Below are positions 34,964-47,500 of a DNA stretch of 64,000 nt, piece by piece. The stretch spans positions 34,425,715 to 34,489,714 of the forward strand of contig OU452200.1 in NCBI GenBank assembly GCA_911728435.2, written 5' to 3'. How positions within the stretch are numbered: the first letter of the stretch is position 1; each line of letters begins with the position of its first letter. Under the pieces are notes generated by a model, which saw only the letters and a program-made list of their open reading frames with translations, was not told the origin of the DNA and made no database searches. The DNA is from Apoderus coryli. Taxonomy: Eukaryota; Arthropoda; Insecta; Coleoptera; Attelabidae. A program made the translations under genes and the position numbers.

Positions 34964-35282
34964 GTTATTTACAACATTTTTTAGGTGTTTTTGAGCTGTT
35001 CTTTAAAATTATTAAACAAAAATAGCGCATATTTTAAGAAATTTATTCACACAAAATCTTTATAACATAACAAAGCAGCCATTCTTATCTCACTAACCAC
35101 CCTCTTCTCTCTTATCTTCCAAGAGAATGCAAGAGACTAGCGGACTGATCCATTATTCGCTAAACAGGTTTTTAGCATTCAGTAATTGATAATTTGGTTA
35201 TTATGGTATGCAACTACTGAATCGTAACACTATCCTCAATTAAATTACGAATATTTGACTCATCGTTTCATTTTATTTACAG

Positions 35283-35501
35283 ATTCAAGCTTATCCAGTG
35301 ATATTCTGCTGCATCATGGATTCCAGTCGAATAGGTCTGGATTTCATTGTGGAGAATCCAGAGTATATTAGGAAATTAGCTGCAGCACTAGACACAACTA
35401 ATTTCACAGTAAAGAAACAAGTTTTTGAACTGTTATCGGCATTGTGTGTGCACAATGAGGAGGGACATGCTAGGGCACTAGAAACTTTAGACCATTACAA
35501 G
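35283..35501 (+). CDS. form3: form3 exon 1 of window: DID armadillo repeats
   Basis: Follows a TTTATTTACAG acceptor and ends AAG|GTAAAC in phase 0. Encodes RIGLDFIVENPEYIRKLAAA, then KKQVFELLSALCVHNEEGH and a final LDHYK, closely matching the INF2 DID. The first dozen residues are less conserved, so the acceptor could lie slightly further in. Confidence 0.92.
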
Positions 35502-38500
35502 GTAAACAAAGTTTTATTACATACTCTAGCCTGTAGATGTAGATTGGCATGTAGATTTTCACATCATGAGCAAACATCAATTTCACACAACTCGAAATCT
35601 TTGATGAATATTAAACACAACAGTGGTCCCGAGTTCGTTTCCTGCTGAACGTCTGATATTGAAACTTAATAATTGAAATCCCTTATACAAAGCATATCGG
35701 ACTAGGTTTCTCATGTAGGATCTGATATATTGTTAAGTAATCGACAGCACCCTATTGGTCAAGTTTTCAATAAGAATTCTGTACAGGTCCTTTCTATCAA
35801 AGCCCTTGGTTAAATCAGTATAAACCACATCCATTCGGCCTCCTTTATCCAAAACTTCAGATATTTCCTGACAACTCATAATCAAGTTTGTTACAGTAGA
35901 TCTATGTGACATAAATCAATGTTGGTGAAAAATGATGTGACTTCGAATGGCAAAGTATATTTTCTGTACCGATACCGGGTGTCCCACCGGGAAGGGATTC
36001 GATCGATTATGGAGAAACAACACTGTGAAACAATCTGAAAATCTGGTGTAGTACTTAGGTCGATGGGGCCAATTCGGCTAAAATGTTTTCAAGAATCTAG
36101 CACTTCCGGTAATACCGCAAATGGGTGTCAACTTCCTTATTTCGAATACAACCCTATATAAATTATATTTTTTTTGGATTCTCCTTGTAATTCTAAATAT
36201 ATTTCATGCATAATATGTTATACCTATTGGCAGCCGTTTTCGAAATATTTGCAATTTCAGAATAAAGAATAATAACAATTTTTTATTATATGGAAGCTTT
36301 AATAATTTAATTTGTTAGAATATCCTAGGAGATATAGATCTACTTTAGGCGCCTACGTATATTTTTTTAGTAAATATTAATACAGGGTATTTCAAAAAAA
36401 GAGAACTGTATGCAAAGAGTTCGGAATGCATTTGCCAATTTGAGTCAACCATCTATTCGGAGGGCAACACATGAACAATTAATTTCGAGATGTGAAAAGT
36501 GTTTAGAAGTTCAAGGTCAAAATTTTGTTAAAGTAATTTTTTTTATGAGTTGACCTTAGATAAGTTTGTATCATATAGATTATTTTTGTCAAGTGTCATA
36601 TTTATTTTCTATCTAAAGCCATCATGGCCAACTAAAATCAATTAAATTTCACATTCATATCACTATATTGTAATAGAAAAATGTAAAATTGCCAATATTT
36701 TGAAAACTGTCAGTTTTTGGGATAGACATCCTTTCATAAACTTGCCCTAATTTTTTATGCAAAAAAATATAAAATGGGGGGTTGCCATTTAAAAATTTTG
36801 ACACTTTTTTCAATTTGATTTTTTACCCTTTTTTTTTCAAATACCCTGTACTAATATTTACTAAAAAAATATACGTAGTCGCCTAAAGTAGGTCTATATC
36901 TCCTAGGGTATTTTAACAATAGTATATTGTATTCCTAGGCGGTAAAGTGGCATTTTTTCAGGCTGAAAGAAGAAATCTTCCTGAAGCCTGAAAAAATCAC
37001 TTTACCGCCATGGTTTACACATTATTTTTCTGCCGGCACCGTACAATTGTAATAATTAATTAAAAGTGATTCCCTGTTTAGATAAATTAGACAGTTGTAG
37101 CTCTGTTTACTTGTTAAAGCTGGTGATGAATTTTTAACTCGAGACTACAGCTGATAAACCGTCAGTAATTACTGAGCTTTTCATGATGGCAGCTTCAGTA
37201 CTGGTTTCAGGTTCATCATATGCTTTTAATAAATGGTAGGTTGTGGTCGCAGCAGGCAAGCCGTTCGAGGGTGTTTTTGATTTAAGTTGATGATTGCAAT
37301 CCAAAATATTTTTAGCTGCTCTAATGTTGTTATTTATTGAGTCTTCTGGTAGTTTTAAATAAAAAGCTATCTTAGAAGGAATTGCACTAATTGTATGATG
37401 TCCTACATTTTGGGCTGAACATTTTCCAGTACTGTATTTCACAAATAATCGTCGAGAATTCGTCTTTTTGGGACGTAGACTAAAATACTTTTTGCATATT
37501 GATACGTCAGTAGTAGTTTCTTTTTGTTCCGTGTTGCATACAGTAAAAGTTCGCCGCTTATGAGTTTTTGTTTCTGGAACGTGAATTATTAAGATATCGT
37601 CTTTATTAACCACTTGATCTATGTCATCATATTTGTGAGTTCAATACTTCTACAAGCTACATGCACCAGCCACTCCTATAATCAACACTCTCTAAAATTA
37701 TATTTTTGAAGAGTAAAATTATAGTTTTTGATTCATAATATGATTGCTTACCTACCGTCATAAAATGTGGTTCATCCAGGGCAGTTTCAAGAAATTTTGC
37801 AATATCCCGTTGGATTTTTGACTTTTTAGCAATGTGGCCAACAGATTTCATTCATTCATGTGTTGAAGATTGGTATTTTTGTGAAAGATCCGATAAATAC
37901 GTCAAAATCACGTTTCCACTATACTTTTTAACGTTTTTAGCACTACACCAATCCAAACAGTTTATACTGAAGTTCATATTTGGTTCTTGATTTTTCCGGC
38001 AGCAACTTCATCGAGACTTTGTTCGCTTTCTCGTGAATTTCAGGCAGGGATCAATCAGGTATTCCATGATTATTATATAAAGGATTATTCAAATTGAATA
38101 TTTTTCGACGCGCTCGATTTTTGACAACCAGTGTCACATTGGCCTGTCATCATTGTTAATTGTGTTATTATTGTACCGCCATCTATTACAAATATTTAAA
38201 ATAATTTTCTTGCCTAGCCATTTTCGAGTGTTTTGTAGCGCTAGCCTTAGAAATGCATACTTTCTCGTCCCTATGGAGGCAGTAAAATTCAATTTTCTCA
38301 TAGTGTCGGCAGAAAATTAAATTATTAAAGCTTCCATATAATAAAAAATTGTTTGTTATTCTTTATTCTGAAAACGTCATTTTTGACATAAAATTTCAAA
38401 TATTTCGAAAACGGCTAGCGATAGGTAGAACATATTAAACATATTATGCATGAAATATGTTTAGAATTACAAGGAGAATCTAAAAAAATATAATTTATAT

Positions 38501-41500
38501 AGGGTCGTATTTGAAATAAGGAAGTTGATACCCATTTCCGGTATAACCGGAAGTGCTAGATTCTTGAAAACATTTTAGCCGAATTGGCCCGTTAACCTAA
38601 GTACTAGACCAGATTTTCAGATTGTTTCACCATATAGTTTCTTCATAATCAATCGAATCCCTTCCCGGTGGGACACCCGGTATAATACGACTTCAAAACA
38701 GTTTAGAGAAGTTTGACAGGATAGAAATGGGATAATAGCTACGAATCTGATCTGGTTTGTCGCCTGACTTAATTATCTGAATAATTTTTGACTGCTTCCA
38801 ATAGGTTGCAAATTTTTGTCAATGACAACCTTCACACTGACCTTCGCCATATCACTATCAGTACTCAGTCAATTATAGAAAGAGGTCGTAAATACGTAAA
38901 TAAAAAAAAGTTAATGAATGAAAAGTGATAAAATTTTTACTATGTTACCGGTACTTATTTAAAGATGTATTTAATTAGATATGCCTAAGTATTTTATAGT
39001 AGATAGGTAATTAAATCAGACATCGCATTTATATAGCGATAGTGTAAAAGTTAGACTTTTCTTAACACTTACCATATTAAGGAAAATCTGTGTCAATTTC
39101 ACACTTCCTGTAGGCGAATCACAATTATTATTATTTGGTTACTAAAAATGTATACATAGGTGAGACCTATAAACAAATAATAGTAAAATGTTAACTAAAC
39201 TTTTTATTTACATATCATGTATCATACAATTGAAATCTACGCCTCAATTAGCCACAATTGTTTGTGAATGTAACGTGAGAATTTGTTGCTTATTAATTTG
39301 ATTTATTTTTTCTTTGTAGAAATTAAAAGGTGAGAGATATAGACTGAGCCTCATAGTTAGGGAACTAGACAGAGCAACTGTAGTAGAATATCAAACAGCG
39401 TTGGTGGCCTTTATCAATTGCCTCATCATATCAACATCCAGGTTAACAGATAGAAATAGACTTAGGAATGAATTTATTGGTAAGTTAATAACATTTGAAA
39501 CAACAGTAGAAATTAAGCAAAAGTAGGGACAAAATGAAAGCCATTCATGGTTTAACCGATTGTTCAACAAAAAACGTCGAATACTTTTGCGAAATAAAGC
39601 CACAAAAGCACTTGAAATATCTTTTACAGAATTATACAGCCATGTAATTGAACAGCAAAGTCTTATTTTTACGGCTAAGTTGAACTTGGCCTTTTTCGCA
39701 ATATACATTAAGTATGTACTTGTGTAATATTGTACAATGTATTTTTTTTCTCAGTTTGTGTTGCGAAATAAAGTAATTTATTTTTACTATTTAAGGGAAG
39801 GGTATATAGTTTCTTCAATACATTCACTTCGGTAATTAAATTAGCAACCCTATATTATATTGGATTCACCACAAAATTCTAGTGATTTTGAGTACCTAAT
39901 CAACAGTAGAGTTATACTGCCAGTAAGTATATTGTAACCATGCATGAAATTGCAGCATTATTCAGTGGCGGCTTGTCCTATGAAGCAATTATTTTTCTTC
40001 ATATAAAATTTAAACTATAAATTAATGTACACTTAATTTTCAACCTGCTTTACCATAAAACTTTAATTTTGAATTTCGTCTTCATCTGAAGCAGGCTTTA
40101 TCATTACATCCATTTAACATACTTAATTTACATACCTATAGGTATTTCCCTCTTTTCTTATTCATGTAATAATAGTAAAACATTATTTATTTCGGTCTCT
40201 CTCTTCCCTGTGTGCAGCAGTTGACACCCTTGCCAGTGCTTGTGTTCTCTGACACACCAATAGCCTATTTATTTATCATACGCGTCATTATGCAGATGAA
40301 GCGTGCCTCAAAGCATTTTCATCTATTATTCAGCAACAATGGGCAACACTGCCATCTGGCATATACCCACTATACAACCACCTATCGCTCTTAGTATAAA
40401 CATAGTTGCCAGCGTTTAATTGTACTAAGCATAGTATACGAATCTTACACTATAAGAAGCACGCTTCATATAGATCTATCTATCTATCTCTATCACACAG
40501 TCGCAATATTATTATTTTTATTTACTTTTCAGGAAACTTAAAGTTTAGATTTTTGATATTTTGAATATAAACAAAAAAGAGGTCTTTCTATTTAGTTTAC
40601 CTACATATCCACTTTCGGTGTCGGCTCTTACTCCAAAATATGAAAATGCACTCATGCAGTTTTTAGACAACACGTTGTCATGTAAAATTATCGGTAATTT
40701 TGATGCACTTGTGCAATTACTTCCGATAGTCAAAAATATACGAACATTTAAAGCTTGAAAAAGTAAACACTTTGCATATTGACACATTAAGCAGTAAACG
40801 GTTTTTATCGTACCAATTACACAAAATATTTAAAGTATATTGAAAAACCTCACTTAAAAAATATGTAGGTAGGTACCTACAAAGACCAAGAATTTTGTCT
40901 CTGTCAGTGTCGGCAAAAATGTAAAGCAATAATTGATATTATCTGATTATTTAAAAAATAATGTACTTCTTTATATAATATGTCATCTAGTATGTAAAAT
41001 TAGTATACAGGGTGTCCTACGGTTGTAACCCATTAGATTATTTCAGAAACTACTTCGAATTGAATTTTGAAAATTTCAGTGTCTATATTGTTAAATATGC
41101 TCTACTCAAATAATATAATAGCAACGGCATAGCACTTCCGGTTATACCGGAAGTTGATGGCAACTTTGTTATTTTAAATGAAATACCCTATATATTATTA
41201 CATTTTTGGATTCTAAATAAGATTTCAGACATATTTCATGTATCATGTCCTATACCTAACGTCAGTCATTTTTGACTTATATCAAGATTTATGTCAAAAT
41301 TGACAGTTTAGGGCTCCATAAGAATTCCGTTTTTTCCTTGTAAATCAGTATTTAATAATTATTTTGCAGGTATTTTCTTATCAGGTGGGAGCTTCTTTTT
41401 CGAATTGACAAGACATTTTCTGATTAGTGTATACAGGGTGGTCAAAAAATTATATTGAAAACGGTTCAAGAAAAACAGTTGAAAGTCAATTTTTTCCAAT

Positions 41501-44500
41501 GGCATGGGTATATTATTATTATTTTATCTTCCGTAGCATTAAAAAATAATGCAATTCTGTAATAGGTTATCATTTTCTAAAATGTATAGTTTTCGAAATA
41601 TCGTCATTTTAAATGGGGGTCATATCGAACTATTAAATTATTAATTAGTTGATTAACTTTTTTTAGTTGAAAATTTATTTAGTTTAATCTTCTGTTCATT
41701 TCTGCTGTATTATTTTAAATTTTAGTCTTAGTTCGTTGTAATACTTGATTTGTATACCTCCCAACCTGCTCTAAATGATTTCTCAAAATTCTTCCTAATT
41801 TCTCTAGTCATCGTTAGCAAATGGGGGTTTCTCTCGTTTAATACTCTACAGGTGATATTAATCACTTTATTTTATTCTCCATGAATTAATAATAAATTTA
41901 TAATATCAATAAGTATTTTTCATTTTTATTAATTTGACGTTTACTTTGACGTTAAAATGACCATAATTTCATGGCTAACTAAATTAATTAGCTAGCTTCC
42001 AGAGAGACAACGGTAAGCGCTGCAGAAAAATTTAAAATGACGATATTTCGAAAACTATGCATTTTAGAAAGTGATAACCGATTACAAAATTGCATTATTT
42101 TTTAATGTTAAGGAAGATAAAATAATAATAATATACCCATTCCATTTGAAAAAATTGACTTTCAACTGTTTTTCTTGAACCGTTTTCAATATAATTTTTT
42201 GACCACCCTGTATAAACTAATCAGAAAATGTCTTGTCAATTCGAAAAAGAAGATCCCACCTGATAAGAAAATACCTGCAAAATAATTATTAAATACTGAT
42301 TTACAAGGAAAAACGGAATTCTTATGGAGCCCTAAACTGTCAATTTTGACATAAATCTTGATATAAGTCAAAAATGACTGACGTTAGGTATAGGACATGA
42401 TACATGAAATATGTCTGAAATCTTATTTAGAATCCAAAAATGTAATAATATATAGGGTGTTTCATTTAAAATAACAAAGTTGTCATCAACTTCCGGTATA
42501 ACCGGAAGTGCTATGCCGCTGCTATTATATTATTTGAGTAGAGCATATTTAACAATATAGACACTGAAATTTTCAAAATTCAATTCGAAGTAGTTTCTGA
42601 AATAATCTAATGGGTTACCACCGTGGGACACCCTGTATACCTACCTACATAGATAGAAATGGTATAATATAATCGTACATGACGGGTTTATATGGTGTTT
42701 GTTAATTACATAGTTTACAGAAGACGAAATTTATTATAATATTAGTAAAGTCTGAAATTCATAGATCTTATTTGGATTTTTTAAGGGAGACCGAAGATCA
42801 TATTCAGGATGACCCTAACAAATTCTGGTCTTTTCTGAATAACCATGGACGTACATTCACGTCTACCAAAAGTTATGAAGTACAACGAAATGGAGGCTGA
42901 GGGTCCTCAGCAACCAGTTGATTTCATTGCTGATTATTTTCAGACTTCTTACGTTCATTCTACTCCATCTAATCCGGTGTCTGCTGACGGCAATAATGTT
43001 CAGCCTCTCCTAATAGAGGGGGTCAACGAGGAGGATGTTCTTGGAGCGCTTTCCTCCTTGAAGTCTCGACTCACAAGTGGTCCTGACGGCATTCCTTCAT
43101 TTTTTGTTAGGGATTGTGCTGCAGTACTAGCTAAGCCGTTGTCATATTTAACCTTTCATTAAAGAATGGTCATTTGGAAGCTGTCGAGGATGAGTCCGAT
43201 TTATAAAAAGGATGACAGGTAACGCATTGAGAATTAACGGCCTATCTCCATACAGTTCAATTTGGCCAAATCCTTTGAAGTGGTTTTACATAAAATATTG
43301 TTTGAGCATGTGAAGCGCATTATCTCCCCTGTTCAACATGGATTTTTTCCTGGGCGATCTACGTCTACCAACCTTGCTGTCTTATCTCAATACGTTACTG
43401 AAAAGTTGGATAGGGGTGGTCAAGTCGATGTCGTATATACAGACTTTTCTAAGGCTTTTGACAGACTGGAATCCTCTTGAGTAAGTTGGTTGGTTTTGGG
43501 TTTTCTTCGGGTCTCTTATCGTTCTTTGCCTCATATTTCGAGAACCGCATGCAGTATGTTGAATATCGAGGGTTTAGATCTGTTAATATCCGGGCAACCT
43601 CTGGTGTCCCGCAGGGGTCAGTGTTGGGCCCACTTTTATTTATGTGTTTTATAAATGATATCAGATGTGGACTCAAATGTGACTCGTTATTGTTTGCCGA
43701 TGATTTTAAAATTTACTCCTGTATTACCTCTGACATGGACTGCTTGGACTTACAGAGTGACTTGAATGGATTATATCAGTGGTGCAGTCGAAACAGACTT
43801 CACTTTAATTTAAGTAAATGTTGTTCAGTAACTTATTCACGCCAATTGAACCCAATTAATTTTATTTATAGTGTTAACTCTCAGGTTCTTGGGAACTGTT
43901 CTGGGGTGAAGGATTTGGGCGTATGGTTTGATGAGAAGCTCAGTTTCACGAGGCATGTTGCTGAAATTATTGCGGCTTCTTACAAGAGCTTGGGTTTCAT
44001 AATGCGAAACTCTAGGTATTTCCACTCTTCTTCTACACTTATATTACTGTTTAATTCGTTTGTTAGATCGCGGCTGGAGTACGCCTCAGTGGTGTAGAAT
44101 CCGGGTTACGCTATTCATTCGAATAGTTTAGAGAAGATCCAACGTAGATTTGCGAAGTACTTGCGGTTTAAATGTGATGCGGTATACCCATTCATTGGAT
44201 TTCCTCATGACCTCTTGTTAAATCGTTTTTTTAAAATTTAAATACTATGTTTATTCTCTAATCTATTGTTATTTGTATGTATTGTGATATGTGTTCTATT
44301 TCATGTTATATCTTAACATTTTATTTATGTATAGTGTTTAATTTCAATATTTATTATGGTTTCTATACCTGCCCTTTAATATTCTATCTTAAATAAATAA
44401 TATGCCATAAATCGTCAATAAAAATAAACAAAACAAGTTGCAAATCAGTTGTAATCAGCTTTATAGTTAGCTCTGCCACATAAGTACCGTCTTTTAAAGG

Positions 44501-47500
44501 ATCACCTCTCTATAGTGACCAATATACAATTCCTCAAGAGTGGTCGCTATCGAGAGCTGTTACTGTAATTAAATACGAATCATTCCAAATAATATTCTAT
44601 TTGTCGACCACAACAATTGGTGTGAGGACACCCTGTATATACTTTCTTATGCAGAAATCGATGAATCATTAAGCTAATACTGTGAATTAACATTTTAAAT
44701 TACTTGTTAACATTTGTCAGGATATAACAGGACCTTAAGATATCTAAAATAGGCAGTCATGTACCTACGTTCAATGCACTATAAAATCACTTTTGCAATT
44801 TTATATTGTTTTTGATATGGGATTAAATTACCTACGCATACACATGGACAAATATATCGCATTGTTATTATTATTATTATTATTATTATGATTATTGTTA
44901 TAAAAAATACGTACATGGTTCTCATTTGTATTCATGTTTTTATTTTCTTGCAGGATGTCATCTACTTCCGGTGCTTAACAACTTAAGGTATGTGGATATC
45001 CTATTAGACTATATAACTGTTATTTTAATTGTTTGTAATTGTTGGGTAAACTAAAAATAATAGTAATAGTACTAAACGTAGAATCCAGAGCTACAAGACC
45101 GGAAACAAAAATGTCTCCCTTTCGGTGTCTACAAACTTTCGATAAGTTTGCATGAAATCGTATTGCCTAACAACAAGAGTTCATTCAGGGCTATTTTGCA
45201 AAATTTTAAAATGAACGAATGTTGTTTTATTAAAAGAAATACGCTTAAATGCAAAAATATTACAACTTTTATGTTAACAGAAAAAATTACTTTTTATTAA
45301 AAATCTTCCACATTCTCACATAATATAACTTCGTCAAGCTCCTCTTCGTCTGTAAGTTCCACCATCAATGGTATCACTCTGCAGTAGGTTCTCATCCTCC
45401 TCCAATAAAAGCTAAAAGCAAATGACAGAAGCATTTGGTTTTTCCAAGACATCATTATAACCAAACCAATCATTTTAGAAAAAAATTGAACAAACAAACA
45501 GAACTTACTCCAAGTCAATTTTTTCCAGAGCTGTACTTTATATAGGTATAATATAATTTTAAATCGCAATTATAACTTAGTATCTTTGTTGAATAATCAC
45601 ACACAAATAACGTGAGAAACAAAATAAATGCTACCTAATTGTGCGTAGGCGAAGGGCGCGATATGATGGCGATTTTTTATATATATTTATTTCCAACGTT
45701 GCGTATACGCAACATTAGTAAAAATGAGCCGATATGCAAAAAATGTCTTGTCAAATATCATGTAATGCCCTTTTTACTAAAGGCCGTGAGAATCTCAATC
45801 CATATTTTGAAATATGTCATCCATTTCTGGGTCAGACGAATATATAAAATGTTGCGAATTTAGAAAATCGCACAAAATAAATTTCTGGCCTTCATCGACT
45901 TATTTCTTAAAATGTAAGGTCTATGTTGTATTTGTACAAATTGTAGAAACAAAATAGCATTTTCTTAACCGGCATATTTATTGAAAAAAAAAAAAATATG
46001 CAAAAATGTTTCGTTTATGCAAATGCATTATGGTTTCTGCTCTACGTTCGAGGAGCTAGGTTGGACGTCGATTTCATTTGATCTCATTTCTCGAATAATT
46101 ATATGATCATGATGTTCCTCATCTATTTGAATGTACGAAGAGATTGATTTTGTCTTCGAGTGATTTTTATGGGCTGTTGCCCGTAAAGATTGAAGTTTTT
46201 TCAGTTTTTTTTGTTATCTAGACCTGTCTTCCTCGCCTGGTTGGCGGTCCATTGATCAATGGTGTTCATTCCAATTTATACCAGCTTCCAGATGAATTCC
46301 AAAAGGGGTTTTCGGTTAAATATAATCTTTCATGTATGATCCCACTTCGTTTTAGTAAATATTTGTCAAAAAGACGTATTGGGCAGATGTCTGGATTATT
46401 TCTATTTAAAAACAACCATTTGGAGCTTGACAAGGGCTTATCGCTTCCATTCGCCTTTTTAAGAAACACGGGATTGTATTCTGTTTTCATCCATCCAATA
46501 GTTGGTTTCTTTTTTAAAGTAAATGTTGAAAATTTGAATCACATTGCCTACCGATCACCACTGATTGCTACCTTGCGGGCTTCACTGGTAGCGGCAAATA
46601 TATTAGACTGGTAGTCTTATACTCGACATAGGTCTGACGAAAAAAAGGAAATCATGTCATCGTGGAAACCGATGAGGCACCGCAGTTTGTGTTTAGTTAT
46701 TGAGTGGTCCAACATATCAAAAGACTTTGCGAAGTCAGCATAAATCGCATCAACATGCACACCTTCCCCAACTGCTGGAAAAACCTTCTGAAGAAAAGAT
46801 GCAACGTGTGTTACAGCCGAGCGATTTTGAAAAACCCATGGGTGTAATAATGCGATTCTTTGCTTGGTTGAACAAATAGTAACAATTTGTTTTAGTGGTC
46901 CACCGCTAAAGGGCGATGCTATTATATTTCGACTCCAGTTTTAGAGTTGCCAAGCCAATTCGTAGAAAGCAGGAAAAACAGTTTTTTCTCTAAACCATAT
47001 GGCGTACTTTCGTCGCAACTATCAACAATTGCTTTGAAATCATCGTATTTCCAAAAAGCTGAGCATTTCCTTTTCCTGGCATTTCTTGAACTTGAATGTC
47101 TTTAAATGGATCAAACTTGATTTGATACTCTTTGTAATACTTTAATACCTTTCTTGAAGTAATTTCGCTTTTATAGTAAAATCTTTGTACTCCTCACCGT
47201 TCTGCTTCTTCATGTTAAAAGCCCAATCTTGGAGAATGTTTGCAAGTTCTCTAATATGTGTTTCCTGCGTTAAAATATAGTTCCTTTCTTCACAAAAAGA
47301 CATGAATTGCCGCCAGATATATTGCTTGCTATTTTAAGTGTTTCTTGGTACACTATTTGTTACTTTTTCTTCTATGGATTATGGATTCTGTTCCAAAGCG
47401 CGCCATCTTTTTTTATCTCGAAAAATCTTTCAAATAATGAGACTGTCAAAATGGCATATTCAAATGAAGGGCATTGTGTTGGGGTTATTAGGAATTAAGA

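Larger units (their letters stand above)
35975..38680. mobile_element. 2.7-kb TIR element carrying a Crypton-like fragment
   Basis: Tips TA-CCGGGTGTCCCACCGG and its partner at 38660-38680 are nearly perfect inverted repeats, extending about 345 bp (35975-36320 with 38318-38680) and including TTCCGGTAATACCG / CCGGTATAACCGG. The element interrupts an RT pseudogene at a TA (35973-35974, 38681-38682). Inside are a smaller palindrome (36322-36920), a perfect hairpin (36936-37007) and a Crypton-like ORF (37134-37851, minus). No mariner transposase remains. Confidence 0.88.

Noticed and set aside
1..35282. Upstream formin exons
   Set aside because: Looked for the INF2 N-terminal sequence preceding the DID; none was recognised, so exons may be very short or left of the window.
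44485..44575. Pogo/Tigger-like tip (CAGTAACAGCTCTCGATAGC on the minus strand)
   Set aside because: Only one end is visible and the resemblance is short.
45297..45569. 90-codon minus frame with acidic C-terminus as a host exon
   Set aside because: Could not be tied to a family or to flanking exons.
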